NCBI RefSeq assembly: GCF_031457455.1
Contig: NZ_JAVDWU010000003.1
Span: forward strand, 434,001 to 498,000
From: Hydrogenophaga palleronii_A
GTDB lineage: Bacteria > Pseudomonadota > Gammaproteobacteria > Burkholderiales > Burkholderiaceae_C
DNA length: 64,000 bases
Direction: 5' to 3'
The position numbers and the translations under genes are program-made. Below the pieces are notes generated by a model, which did no database searches, was not told the DNA's origin, and saw nothing but the letters and a program-made list of their open reading frames with translations. Below are positions 25,548 through 34,385 of this stretch, in pieces. Positions within the stretch are counted from its first letter, which is position 1; each line of letters opens with the position of its first letter.

Positions 25548-27434
25548 TCAGTTGGACTTGGTGGTCACCGAGCTGCCGGCATCGGGTTTCCAGACGGTAC
25601 CGATGGAAAGGGCCTTGAGCTTGCGCTGGCGGCCATACCACATGTTGACCAGGCCACGGCTGAAGAACACGGAAGAAAACATGCTGGTGAGAATGCCCAC
25701 GCAATGCACGACGGCAAAGCCGCGCACAGGGCCGGAACCAAACAGCAGCAGGGCCACGCCAGCGATCAGGGTGGTCACGTTGGAGTCCAGGATGGTCGCC
25801 CAAGCGGTCTCGTAGCCGTTCTGGATCGCTGTCTGCGGGGCGGCCCCACGGCGCAGTTCTTCCCGGATGCGTTCATTGATCAGCACGTTGGAGTCAATCG
25901 CCATACCCAGTGCCAGCGCCATGGCGGCAATGCCGGGCAGGGTGAGCGTGGCCTGCAGCATCGACAGCACCGCCACCAGCAACACCAGGTTGAACGCCAG
26001 CGCAATGCTGGAGAACACGCCAAACAGCATGTAGTAGATGCTGATGAACACGACGATCACCACAAAGCCCCACATCACGCTGTTGAAACCGCGCTCGATG
26101 TTCTCTGCACCCAGGCTGGGGCCAATGGTGCGTTCTTCGATGATTTCCATGGGCGCGGCCAGCGAACCGGCGCGCAGCAGCAAGGCGGTGTCGCTGGCCT
26201 CGACCGTGTTCATGCTGCCGGAAATCTGCACTCGGCCGCCACCGATTTCGGTGCGGATCACCGGCGCCGTGACGACCTCGCCCCGTCCCTTTTCAAACAG
26301 GATGATGGCCATGCGCTTGCCCACGTTCTCGCGGGTCACATCGCGAAAGACCCGGGCACCCTTGGCATCGAGCGTGAGGTGCACAGCGGCTTCCTGCGTC
26401 TGGCTGTCAAAGCCAGCCTGGGCGTCGGTGAGGTTTTCGCCCGTGAGCAGCACGTCGCGGCGCACGATGACGGCACGGCCCTCGCGATCAAGGTAGCGCT
26501 CTGAACCAAAAGGCACCGCACCGCCACCGCGCTCGGCCGAAAGACCGTCTGCGCTTTCGTCGACCAGGCGCACCTCCAGCGTGGCGGTGCGGCCCAGGAT
26601 GTCCTTGGCTTTCGCGGTGTCCTGCACACCCGGCAACTGCACCACGATACGATCCAGGCCCTGCTGCTGGATCACCGGCTCGGCCACACCCAGCTCGTTG
26701 ATGCGGTTGTGCAGGGTGGTGATGTTCTGCTTGAGGGCCTGTTCCTGCACCAGCCGCGCCGCCTCGGGCTTGATGCTGGCCTGCAGCCGGGCGCCGGCCG
26801 CGTCGGACACGTCATTCACCTGCAGATCGGCAAACTGGTCCTGAATCAGGTTGCTTGCGGCCTCCAGGGTCTGGGCGTCGGCGGCGCGCAATTCGATGGT
26901 CTGCCCATTGCGGGTGATCCCGCCATGGCGCACGCCTTTTTCGCGCAGGGCCACGCGAAGATCGCCGGCGAGCACGTCCGTGCGGCGCACCAGTGCCGCC
27001 GGCATGTCGACCTGCAGCATGAAGTGCACGCCGCCCCGGAGGTCCAGCCCCAGGTACATGGGCGAAGCGCTCAGTCCGGCCAGCCATGCCGGTGTGCGGG
27101 GCAGCAGGTTGAGCGCAACCACGTGGGATGGGTCAGCCGGATCGGTGTTCAGCGCGCGATCGATGGCGTCGCGCGCCTTGATCTGGTCGTCGGTGGTCTC
27201 AAAGCGCGCACGAACCGAATTGCCCTCGAACTGGATCATCGAGGCCGCGACGCCTTGTTCCGCCAGCACCTGTTCCACGCGAGTGGCCGTGGCGCCATCC
27301 ACGCGCACCGACGACTTGGCCGCCGAGACCTGCACCGCCGGTGACTCGCCAAACAGGTTGGGCAGCGCGTAGATCAGGCCGATCAGCAGCGCGACAAATA
27401 TGATCGCGTACTTCCACAGCGGGTAACGGTTCAT
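25548..27434 (-). CDS. secD: Protein translocase subunit SecD
   Basis: 628 residues from the ATG at 27434 (MNRYPLWKYAIIFVALLIGL). The periplasmic head is large and contains MYLGLDLRGGVHFMLQVDMP and an ELGVAEPVIQQQG region. The C-terminal helices show the conserved ALALGMAIDSNVLINERIRE and PVRGFAVVHCVGILTSMFSS. It forms the SecDF complex in the inner membrane. It lies between yajC and secF in the standard order, read on the minus strand. Confidence 0.97.
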   Translation of the reverse strand: MNRYPLWKYAIIFVALLIGLIYALPNLFGESPAVQVSAAKSSVRVDGATATRVEQVLAEQGVAASMIQFEGNSVRARFETTDDQIKARDAIDRALNTDPADPSHVVALNLLPRTPAWLAGLSASPMYLGLDLRGGVHFMLQVDMPAALVRRTDVLAGDLRVALREKGVRHGGITRNGQTIELRAADAQTLEAASNLIQDQFADLQVNDVSDAAGARLQASIKPEAARLVQEQALKQNITTLHNRINELGVAEPVIQQQGLDRIVVQLPGVQDTAKAKDILGRTATLEVRLVDESADGLSAERGGGAVPFGSERYLDREGRAVIVRRDVLLTGENLTDAQAGFDSQTQEAAVHLTLDAKGARVFRDVTRENVGKRMAIILFEKGRGEVVTAPVIRTEIGGGRVQISGSMNTVEASDTALLLRAGSLAAPMEIIEERTIGPSLGAENIERGFNSVMWGFVVIVVFISIYYMLFGVFSSIALAFNLVLLVAVLSMLQATLTLPGIAAMALALGMAIDSNVLINERIREELRRGAAPQTAIQNGYETAWATILDSNVTTLIAGVALLLFGSGPVRGFAVVHCVGILTSMFSSVFFSRGLVNMWYGRQRKLKALSIGTVWKPDAGSSVTTKSN

Positions 27435-27544
27435 GGTGAGGGCAGGCCGCAAAGGCCTTCAAATAGGACGACGGGGTGCTGTCGCAGGCCTTGTCCGGCA
27501 CCAGACAGGCAGCGCGAGAACCGCACCCATGAAAGTGACGGGTC

Positions 27545-27868
27545 TCAGACGGCCTTGAGCGAGCCCTTGGGCAGCACTTGCACCACGGCAGAGCGTTGCA
27601 TCTGGACTTCCACGCCATCGGTCAGTTCCACGCCGATGTAGGCCTCACCGATCTTGGACACCTTGCCCAGCAGGCCACCTGCGGTGATCACTTCATCGCC
27701 CTTGGCGAGCGCCTCGACCATGGCCTTGTGCTCTTTCTGACGTTTCATCTGGGGACGGATCATCACGAAATACAGCACCACGAACATCAATACCAGGGGC
27801 AAAAGGCCCAGCATGGTGGACTGGGTGTCGCCGCCAGCGGCTTGGGCGTAAGCAGGGGAAATGAACAC
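27545..27868 (-). CDS. yajC: Preprotein translocase subunit YajC
   Basis: 107 residues using a GTG start at 27868, which has GGAG ten bases upstream; no ATG fits. A short exported N-terminus with SPAYAQAAGGD leads into one transmembrane helix (LGLLPLVLMFVVLYFVMIRP) and a cytoplasmic domain with KGDEVITAGGLLGKVSKIGE. Accessory subunit of the SecDF complex. First gene of yajC-secD-secF. Confidence 0.95.
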   Translation of the reverse strand: MFISPAYAQAAGGDTQSTMLGLLPLVLMFVVLYFVMIRPQMKRQKEHKAMVEALAKGDEVITAGGLLGKVSKIGEAYIGVELTDGVEVQMQRSAVVQVLPKGSLKAV

Positions 27869-27998
27869 GGGCAATCTCCAACAGGTTCGGTTCAATGAAA
27901 AACGCCGAAGGCCCGGGAGGGCCTTCAGGAAAACCGCCCGGGCGAACTGGTCGCAACAGGGGATTGTATGCGGCGCCCCGTCGGAGCGCCGGCAAGGT

Positions 27999-30900
27999 TC
28001 AGGCGGCCTGTGCGGCACCCTGTTGGGGCTGGCGCCATTGCGCCATCAGCGCGGCCCACCGGCTGCGGGTGGCCGCCAGATTGCGCTCTTTCACATGGCC
28101 AAAACCCTTGATCTGATCGGGCAATCGGGCGATGTCCAGCGCCAGTGCATGGTTGCCAGCGTCGAGCTGCTCGAGCAGCTCTTCCACGGTGGCGCGGTAC
28201 TCGCCGATCAGCGCCCGCTCGGTGCGCCGTTCTTCGGTGCGGCCAAACACATCCAGCGCGGTGCCGCGCAGGAACTTAAGAGGCGCCAGCAGGCGGAAGG
28301 CAGTGAACATGTACGAACCGAACTTCTGTTTCACCAGCTCGCCCTTTTCATTCGTCTTGGCGATCAGGGGTGGCGCCAGATGGACCTTGAGCTTGTAATC
28401 GCCTTCGAACTGTTTGGCCAGGCGCGCATGGAACGCGGTGTCGCTGTGCAGTCGGGCGACCTCGTATTCATCCTTGTAGGCCATGAGCTTGAACAGGTTG
28501 CGGGCCACCGCTTCGGTCAGGCTGGATTTGCCAAACGGCGCTTCGCGCTCGCGCACGCGCTGCACAAAGGCCTGGTAGCTGGCGGCGTAGGCGGCGTTCT
28601 GGTAGCCGGTGAGGAATTCCACCCGGCGCTGAACCAGGCTGTCCACCGTTTCGCGCTTCTTGAACTGAATGATCTGGGCGCCAGAAGACGGTGAATACAG
28701 GGCTTCCACGGCCTTGGCATCGTGCGCGGCACGGCGGCCCCATTCAAAGGCGGCTTTGTTCTGCGCCACGGCCACGCCATTGAGCTCGATGGCCCGCATC
28801 AAGGCAGCCAGGCCCAGAGGCACCCAGCCCTTTTGCCATGCATAGCCCAGCATCATGGGGTTGGTGTAGATGCTGTCGCCCATCAGCGCACTGGCCGCGG
28901 CTTCAGCATCGAACACGCCCACGGCGGCTTCGCCCAGGCTCTTCTGCAGGGCATCCACGCAGGCCTGAGCCGGGTTCTGCCAGTCGGGGTTCTTGACGAA
29001 CGCCGCCGTGGGCGTGGCGCTGACGTTGAGCGCCACGTGGCTGCGACCCGCACGCAGGCGCTGCCAGGTTTCCTTGTGGGCCGCCACGATGGGGTCGCAA
29101 CCGATCACCAGGTCGGCCGATGCGGCGGACACGCGCGTGGTGCGGATCGCGTCCTGGTGGGCGCCGATGAGCACATGGCTCCAGGTGGCGCCACCCTTTT
29201 GCGCCAGGCCCGCCGCGTCCTGCGTGACGATGCCCTTGCCTTCGATGTGGGCGGCCATGCCCAGCAACTGGCCGATGGTGATGACGCCGGTGCCGCCGAC
29301 GCCGGCGACGATGATGCCCCAGGCTTCATCGGCCAGCGCGGGCAGTCTCGGCTCGGGCAGTGCGCCGCCGGTCCACTGTGGCGCACCGGATTTTTTGTCC
29401 TTCTTGCGCAGTTGGCCACCTTCCACCGTGACGAAACTCGGACAGAAGCCTTTGACGCACGAAAAATCCTTGTTGCAACTGCTCTGGTTGATGGTGCGCT
29501 TGCGGCCGAACTCGGTGTCCAGCGGTTCGACCGACAGGCAGTTGCTCTGCACGCTGCAGTCGCCGCAGCCTTCGCATACCAGCTCGTTGATCACCACGCG
29601 CTCGGCCGGGTCCACCAGGGTGCCGCGCTTGCGGCGCCGGCGTTTTTCAGTGGCGCAGGTCTGGTCGTAGATGATGACGGTGGTGCCCTTGATCTCGCGG
29701 AACTCGCGCTGCACGGCGTCGAGCGTGTCGCGGTGCTGGATCGCGATGCCACTGGGCAGGCCGCTCACCGAAGCGTATTTCTCCGGTTCGTCGGTCACGA
29801 TGGTGATCTTGACCGCGCCCTCGGCGCGCATGCTCTGCGCGATCTGCACCACGCTGTGGCCCTCAGGGCGCTCGCCCACCTGCTGGCCACCGGTCATGGC
29901 CACGGCGTCGTTGTAGAGGATCTTGTAGGTGATGTTCACGCCAGCGGCGATGCTCTGGCGGATCGCCAGGATGCCGCTGTGGAAGTAGGTACCGTCGCCC
30001 AGGTTGGCGAACATGTGCTGGTCGTGACTGAAGGGCTGCTGGCCCATCCACGGCACACCTTCACCACCCATCTGGGTGAAGCCCACGGTGGCGCGGTCCA
30101 TCCAGATGGTCATGAAATGGCAACCGATGCCGGCCATGGCACGCGAGCCTTCGGGCACCTTGGTGCTGGTGTTGTGCGGGCAGCCGGAGCAGAACCAGGG
30201 CTGGCGTTCGGCGCCCTGCACGCCCTGAGTCAGCAGGGTCTGCATGGACTGTTCCTGCGCCGTGAGGATGGCGAGCTGGGCGTCGATGCGCGCCTGCACG
30301 TCTTCTGGCAAGCCCATCTTGCGCAGCCGACGGGCCACGGCCCGGGCGATGATGGCTGGCGACAGGTCGGCGTTGGCACGCAGCAAGGTGTGGGCGCTGG
30401 GATTGGGCATGCTCCATTCGCCGCCGGTGTGGTCGCCCTCCACCTCGTCGAACTTGCCCAATACGTTGGGGCGCACGTCGCTGCGCCAGTTGTAGAGCTC
30501 TTCCTTGAGCTGGTATTCGATGACCTGGCGCTTCTCTTCCACCACCAGGATCTCGCGCAGACCGGTGGCGAATTCGCGCGTGGTCTGCGCTTCCAGCGGC
30601 CACACCACGTTGACCTTGTGCAGGCGCAGGCCGATGCGCTGGCAGGTGGCATCGTCCAGACCCAGGTCGAGCAGGGCCTGGCGGGTGTCGTTGAAGGCCT
30701 TGCCGCTGGCGATCAGGCCGAAGCGGTCGTTCGGGCCGGCGATCACGTTGTGGTTGAGCTTGTTGGCGCGGATGTAGGCCAGGGCGGCGTACCACTTGTA
30801 GTCGAACAGCCGGGCTTCCTGCTCCAGCGCCGCGTCGGGCCAGCGGATGTGCAAGCCGCCGGGGGGCATTTCGAATTCGGGAATCACGATGTCGACGCGC

Positions 30901-31586
30901 TCGGGGTCGATCATCGCGGTGGCGCTGCTCTCCACGATTTCCTGGATTGTCTTCATGCCCGCCCACACGCCGCTGAAGCGGCTCATGGCGAAGGCGTGGA
31001 TGCCCAGGTCGAGGATGTCCTGCACAGTGGACGGAAAAAACACCGGCAGGCCGCAGGCCTTGAAGATGTGGTCGCTCTGGTGGGCGGCGGTGGAGCTCTT
31101 GGCCACGTGGTCGTCGCCGGCCACCGCGATCACGCCGCCCCAGGGCGTAGTGCCGGCCATGTTGGCATGCTTGAACACGTCGGAGCAGCGGTCCACGCCC
31201 GGGCCCTTGCCGTACCAGATGCCGAACACGCCGTCGAACTTGTTGCTGCCCGGTGGCGCGAAACCCAGTTGCTGGGTGCCCCACAGGGCGGTGGCGGCCA
31301 GTTCTTCGTTCACGCCCGGCTGGAACACGATGTTCTGCGCCTTCAGGTGGGGCTCAGCCTTTTGCAGCGCCTGGTCGTAGCCACCCAGGGGCGATCCCCG
31401 GTAGCCACTGATGAAGCCCGCGGTGTTCTTGCCCACGAGGGCATCGCGTTGGCGCTGCAGCATGGGCAGCTTCACCAGGGCCTGCACACCGCTCATGAAG
31501 GCGCGGCCGTGGTCCAGGGTGTATTTGTCGTCCAGGCTGACGGATTCCAGGGCCTGGCGGATGTGTTCGGGCAGCGGGGCGTTCAT
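27999..31586 (-). CDS. Indolepyruvate ferredoxin oxidoreductase, fused alpha-beta type
   Basis: 1195 residues, a single-chain IorA-IorB fusion that oxidatively decarboxylates aryl- or branched-chain 2-oxo acids with CoA, thiamine diphosphate and ferredoxin. The N-terminal half holds the pyruvate-ferredoxin-oxidoreductase-like domain (GFISGYRGSPLGGYDQAL, FGIWYGKGPGVDR). The thiamine domain follows (WFCSGCPHNTSTKVPEG, GGEGVPWMGQQPF). Ferredoxin-type cysteines are around residues 670-715 (CEGCGDCSVQSNC and CNKDFSCVKGFCP), then the gamma domain with VGGTGVITIGQLLGMAAHIE. The ATG at 31586 gives the usual N-terminus. It is divergent from an Lrp/AsnC gene. Confidence 0.95.
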   Translation of the reverse strand: MNAPLPEHIRQALESVSLDDKYTLDHGRAFMSGVQALVKLPMLQRQRDALVGKNTAGFISGYRGSPLGGYDQALQKAEPHLKAQNIVFQPGVNEELAATALWGTQQLGFAPPGSNKFDGVFGIWYGKGPGVDRCSDVFKHANMAGTTPWGGVIAVAGDDHVAKSSTAAHQSDHIFKACGLPVFFPSTVQDILDLGIHAFAMSRFSGVWAGMKTIQEIVESSATAMIDPERVDIVIPEFEMPPGGLHIRWPDAALEQEARLFDYKWYAALAYIRANKLNHNVIAGPNDRFGLIASGKAFNDTRQALLDLGLDDATCQRIGLRLHKVNVVWPLEAQTTREFATGLREILVVEEKRQVIEYQLKEELYNWRSDVRPNVLGKFDEVEGDHTGGEWSMPNPSAHTLLRANADLSPAIIARAVARRLRKMGLPEDVQARIDAQLAILTAQEQSMQTLLTQGVQGAERQPWFCSGCPHNTSTKVPEGSRAMAGIGCHFMTIWMDRATVGFTQMGGEGVPWMGQQPFSHDQHMFANLGDGTYFHSGILAIRQSIAAGVNITYKILYNDAVAMTGGQQVGERPEGHSVVQIAQSMRAEGAVKITIVTDEPEKYASVSGLPSGIAIQHRDTLDAVQREFREIKGTTVIIYDQTCATEKRRRRKRGTLVDPAERVVINELVCEGCGDCSVQSNCLSVEPLDTEFGRKRTINQSSCNKDFSCVKGFCPSFVTVEGGQLRKKDKKSGAPQWTGGALPEPRLPALADEAWGIIVAGVGGTGVITIGQLLGMAAHIEGKGIVTQDAAGLAQKGGATWSHVLIGAHQDAIRTTRVSAASADLVIGCDPIVAAHKETWQRLRAGRSHVALNVSATPTAAFVKNPDWQNPAQACVDALQKSLGEAAVGVFDAEAAASALMGDSIYTNPMMLGYAWQKGWVPLGLAALMRAIELNGVAVAQNKAAFEWGRRAAHDAKAVEALYSPSSGAQIIQFKKRETVDSLVQRRVEFLTGYQNAAYAASYQAFVQRVREREAPFGKSSLTEAVARNLFKLMAYKDEYEVARLHSDTAFHARLAKQFEGDYKLKVHLAPPLIAKTNEKGELVKQKFGSYMFTAFRLLAPLKFLRGTALDVFGRTEERRTERALIGEYRATVEELLEQLDAGNHALALDIARLPDQIKGFGHVKERNLAATRSRWAALMAQWRQPQQGAAQAA

Positions 31587-31769
31587 GGTTTTTGTCTCCA
31601 AAGAGTGGGCGCCGCTTCGTGGGCTGTGGTATTGCAGCAGCCTGCGCCGGATCGGCACATGCTGCCTTGAGTTTGACGCACAGTGTATGACCCGAGCGGC
31701 GACAGGTGTTTGCTTTTCATGCCCATTTTTGCGGTCAAATAGAAAGCTTCTTGCTCAAAAGCGTCAATC
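31587..31769. promoter_or_regulatory. Divergent promoter region between indolepyruvate oxidoreductase and Lrp/AsnC genes
   Basis: 183 bp carrying both promoters. The part from about 31700 to 31765 is AT-richer than its surroundings (TTTGCTTTTCATGCCC, GGTCAAATAGAAAGC), as expected for an Lrp-type operator, but no clean palindrome is evident. Assignment rests on position. Confidence 0.45.
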
Positions 31770-32279
31770 ATGGAAACACTGGACAAGTTCGACATCGCCA
31801 TCCTGCACGAACTGCAGTCGGATGGGCGCCTGACCAACGCCGAACTCGCCCAGCGCGTCGGACTGTCGGCAGCGCCTTGCTGGCGGCGGGTGCGCGCGCT
31901 GGAAGAAGCGGGTTTCATCACCGGCTACCGCGCCGAGCTCAACCGCGAAAAGATCGGCCTGGGCGTGTTGGCCTTTGTGCGGCTCGACGCGCAGCGCAAC
32001 AGTGGCGACGTGACCCGCGAACTGGAAGCCGCGATCCGGGGCATTCCGGAGATCGTGTCCTGCCACTACATCAGTGGGTCGGGCACCTTCGAGCTGCAGG
32101 TGGTCAGCCGCGATCTGAACCACTTCAGCGCTTTTGCGCGCGAGGTGCTGCTCAACCTGCCCAACGTGAAAGACCTGCACACCAGCTTCTCGCTCGGCGA
32201 GGTCAAGTCGCCGAGCGCACTGCCGCTGTCTCACCTGACTACCAAAAGCCTAGGCACGGCAGCTCGCATGAGAACTTGA
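31770..32279 (+). CDS. Lrp/AsnC-family transcriptional regulator
   Basis: 169 residues. The N-terminal helix-turn-helix is LDKFDIAILHELQSDGRLTN through LAQRVGLSAAPCWRRVRALE. The C-terminal RAM ligand-binding domain includes VLAFVRLDAQRN and the conserved IVSCHYISGSGTFELQVVSRDL. Divergent transcription with the indolepyruvate oxidoreductase gene suggests that it senses an aromatic or branched-chain amino acid and controls its catabolism; this is inferred from context. Confidence 0.95.
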   Translation: METLDKFDIAILHELQSDGRLTNAELAQRVGLSAAPCWRRVRALEEAGFITGYRAELNREKIGLGVLAFVRLDAQRNSGDVTRELEAAIRGIPEIVSCHYISGSGTFELQVVSRDLNHFSAFAREVLLNLPNVKDLHTSFSLGEVKSPSALPLSHLTTKSLGTAARMRT

Positions 32280-32415
32280 GGCTTTTATGCAACCGTCCGT
32301 CACCAAACCTGCACCGTTTACACAAAAGCCTTCAGCAAGTCGTTGAATGTGTGCAGTTTTACCGGTTTACAGCTTGTTGCTTTTGGGGGCTTTCCGTACC
32401 ATCGCGTCCGTCAGA

Positions 32416-32459
32416 GCCCCACGCAAGGGGCATGCAAAAGTACTCGGTCAGCTTACCGA
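32416..32459 (+). promoter_or_regulatory. Two stem-loops in the leader of the fimbria-like operon
   Basis: GCCCC-ACGCAA-GGGGC at 32416-32431 and TCGGT-CAGCTT-ACCGA at 32444-32459, within the 214-bp gap between the Lrp gene and the first subunit gene. They could be an attenuator, a leader-stabilising structure or part of a ligand-binding RNA. The loop words ACGCAA and ATGCAAAAG are reminiscent of a cyclic-di-GMP-I riboswitch, but I cannot fold a full aptamer. Confidence 0.35.
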
Positions 32460-32493
32460 CCAGAGTGTTGTCCCCAGCAAAGAAGGAACCGTC

Positions 32494-33078
32494 GTGAAAA
32501 AATCCCTGTTTGTCCATTCCGCCGTGGCACTGGCCATGGCCGCTCCTCTGCTGGCCCAGGCAGAGTCCGAACTGATCTCCGGCAGTGGTTCCGCCACCGC
32601 CAACTTGGATCTGCGCGTGGTGATTCCCCGCGTGCTGTTCCTGGGCGTGGGCACCGGTTCCGGCACGCCACTGGCCACCAACGCCGCCATTGACGCCCTG
32701 ACCTTTGACTATTCGACCAACCCTCTGGATGTAGGCACAGGCGCTGCAGCCGGGACGATCACCAACACCGGGCCAACCCCCGCTGGCGCCAGCATTCCGG
32801 TGCGCGTGTTCGGCAACAACGGTCAGGTCACCATCACCGCCACCAACCCGGCGGTCCTGACCAGCGGCAGCGACACCATTCCGTTCAGCGAACTGTCGGT
32901 GGCATCCAGCAACGCGGCCTTGGCCGCGCCCGCGTTTGGTGGCGGTACCAGCTCGCCCACGTTGGCCGGCCGGGTCACCAACCAGACGGCGACCTGGACT
33001 TACTCCTACGCCAACGCCACGGTGCCTTCCGCGGGTACCTATGCAGGCCGCGTGACCTACACCGCCACCATGCCCTGA
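32494..33078 (+). CDS. Exported fimbria-like structural subunit 1
   Basis: 194 residues from the GTG at 32494 with AAGGA upstream. The signal peptide is KKSLFVHSAVALAMAAPLLAQA. The mature protein is strand-rich, has no Cys and begins SELISGSGSATANLDLRVVI. Its features recur in the two other subunit-like genes here: SGSDTIPFSELSV in the middle and the C-terminal strand AGTYAGRVTYTATMP. The composition (Thr, Ala, Ser, Gly, Asn) suits a major pilin-like or coat subunit. It is followed by a 176-bp gap with a hairpin, as expected if it is made in excess of the downstream genes. I do not recognise a named family. Confidence 0.7.
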   Translation: MKKSLFVHSAVALAMAAPLLAQAESELISGSGSATANLDLRVVIPRVLFLGVGTGSGTPLATNAAIDALTFDYSTNPLDVGTGAAAGTITNTGPTPAGASIPVRVFGNNGQVTITATNPAVLTSGSDTIPFSELSVASSNAALAAPAFGGGTSSPTLAGRVTNQTATWTYSYANATVPSAGTYAGRVTYTATMP

Positions 33079-33118
33079 GCGGCCTCCGCCGTCGGCTGAT
33101 CCTTGTAGCACGGCGCAT

Positions 33119-33139
33119 CCGGTGGGCCCCGCCTACCGG
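33119..33139 (+). promoter_or_regulatory. Hairpin after subunit 1 (possible attenuator)
   Basis: CCGGT with an 11-base loop and ACCGG, 40 bp after the stop of subunit 1. There is no T-run, so it is not a classical terminator. It may reduce read-through or stabilise the upstream mRNA, raising subunit 1 over the assembly proteins. The 33079-33254 gap shows nothing else. Confidence 0.35.
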
Positions 33140-33254
33140 TCACCCAGGGAGGGTGCAAGCCACTGCAGCCGGCACCCACTGATTCCGCAACGGGTGGCGG
33201 GGCTGCGAACACCGCGCCCATCCGTCCCGCCCTGGTCTTCCCTTGCCCTCCCGC

Positions 33255-33923
33255 ATGTCCGCTCCTAAGACATCTCCCACCTCGCGATCAAGACGCCACC
33301 TGGTACAGGTGTGCGTGGCGTTGTGCTGCCTGGGGGAATGGGCGGCGGCTCACGCCTGGTCGCTGACGGTCACCGGGGGCTCGCGCCGCCTTTACCTGCA
33401 CGTGGGCAATGGCGCCCTCGCGGGGAGCTCCGGCAGGCTTGACGGCGCGGTGGGAAGCAGCGGGCCGGTCAACCTGGTGCAGGTGGCGGTTCCGGTGGCC
33501 GCCCTGGGCAACGGCGTGGACCAGGCCATGACCAGCAACAGCACCGAGAACATCAGCCGGTACGGCGACGGCTACAACACCTGCCCCGATCCGGCCAGGC
33601 AGGTCATGGTGGGGGCAGGCTACCGCCGCAACGGCAGCGCACCCGCCAGCGCCACGCTCAGCGTGTCCTCGCCGGCCGACCTCATCAACGCCAGCGGCGA
33701 CACGATCCCGATTTCCGAGATCCGCTGGACCGTCTCGGCCCCGGGCAGTGGCAACCCGAACGTGATTCCGGCCGGCACCTTCAGCGCCGGCTCACAGACC
33801 CTGGCCACGGTGCCGGGCAACACCTACATCGAGAACTGTCACAGCTTCTTCTACGCCAACAGCGCCATCCGGGCCGCAGGCACCTACAACGCCCGCGCCA
33901 CCTACACCCTGACGGCACCATGA
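33255..33923 (+). CDS. Exported fimbria-like subunit 2 (possible tip/minor subunit)
   Basis: 222 residues from the ATG at 33255; a TTG at 33243 is possible. The basic N-terminus and the hydrophobic VQVCVALCCLGEWAAAHA form a signal peptide. The mature part (WSLTVTGGSRRLYLHVGNGA onward) contains two Cys that could pair (NTCPDPARQ, IENCHSFF). It shares with subunit 1 the element SGDTIPISEI and the C-terminal strand AGTYNARATYTLTAP, so the two are paralogues. It is larger than subunit 1, as adhesin-like minor pilins often are. Its stop overlaps the next start (ATGA). Confidence 0.65.
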   Translation: MSAPKTSPTSRSRRHLVQVCVALCCLGEWAAAHAWSLTVTGGSRRLYLHVGNGALAGSSGRLDGAVGSSGPVNLVQVAVPVAALGNGVDQAMTSNSTENISRYGDGYNTCPDPARQVMVGAGYRRNGSAPASATLSVSSPADLINASGDTIPISEIRWTVSAPGSGNPNVIPAGTFSAGSQTLATVPGNTYIENCHSFFYANSAIRAAGTYNARATYTLTAP

Positions 33924-34384
33924 AAGCCACCGCCCTGGGTCTGCTGCTCTCTGCGCTGGCGCTGCTGGCAACGGCGCCGGCCGGCGCCAATCCGCAACGC
34001 CTGGACGATTCGCTCAGCCACACCGTACCGCCCAACGTGCAGATGCAATGGCTGCCGATCCCCCGGGACCTGCGTGGCACCGCCGCCATGGAGGCCTGGG
34101 TGACGGTGAACATCCGCATCGACACCAGCGAGTGGGTGGGGCGCAGCGGGCGGGTCTACATGGTGCTGTCGCGCGACGAGGTGTCGCCGGTAGAGGCCGT
34201 GTGGACCACTCAGGGCCGACTGCAGGCGGGCCGGGTGGTCTCGGGCGAGCGTGCCCTGGTGTATGCCGGCGTGCTGCGCGGCGCCACCCTGGAAGACCAG
34301 ATGCAGGTGCGCTTGCGCTCCAACGCCGATTGGCAGAGCCAGACCCGACGGCTGAACTTCCACTTCGAATTCGACGCCGACTGA
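33920..34384 (+). CDS. Exported small protein of the fimbria-like locus
   Basis: 154 residues with a clear signal peptide (MKATALGLLLSALALLATAPAGA). The mature domain is strand-rich, has no Cys and contains MEAWVTVNIRIDTSEWVGRS, RVYMVLSRDEVSPVEAVW and a C-terminal RRLNFHFEFDAD. It lacks the C-terminal AGTY motif of the other subunits. It starts inside the stop of subunit 2 (ATGA) and ends one base before the chaperone-like gene. Could be a minor subunit, anchor or assembly factor; unrecognised family. Confidence 0.6.
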   Translation: MKATALGLLLSALALLATAPAGANPQRLDDSLSHTVPPNVQMQWLPIPRDLRGTAAMEAWVTVNIRIDTSEWVGRSGRVYMVLSRDEVSPVEAVWTTQGRLQAGRVVSGERALVYAGVLRGATLEDQMQVRLRSNADWQSQTRRLNFHFEFDAD

Positions 34385-34385
34385 C

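Noticed and set aside
28722..31670. Open frame of 982 codons on the plus strand
   Set aside because: Antisense to the indolepyruvate oxidoreductase gene. Its translation is His/Ala/Gly/Val-rich without any domain, as expected for the opposite strand of high-GC coding DNA.
32280..32493. Cyclic-di-GMP-I riboswitch
   Set aside because: Some conserved-looking words and two hairpins are present, but the central P2/P3 elements cannot be recognised. Kept only as a structured leader.
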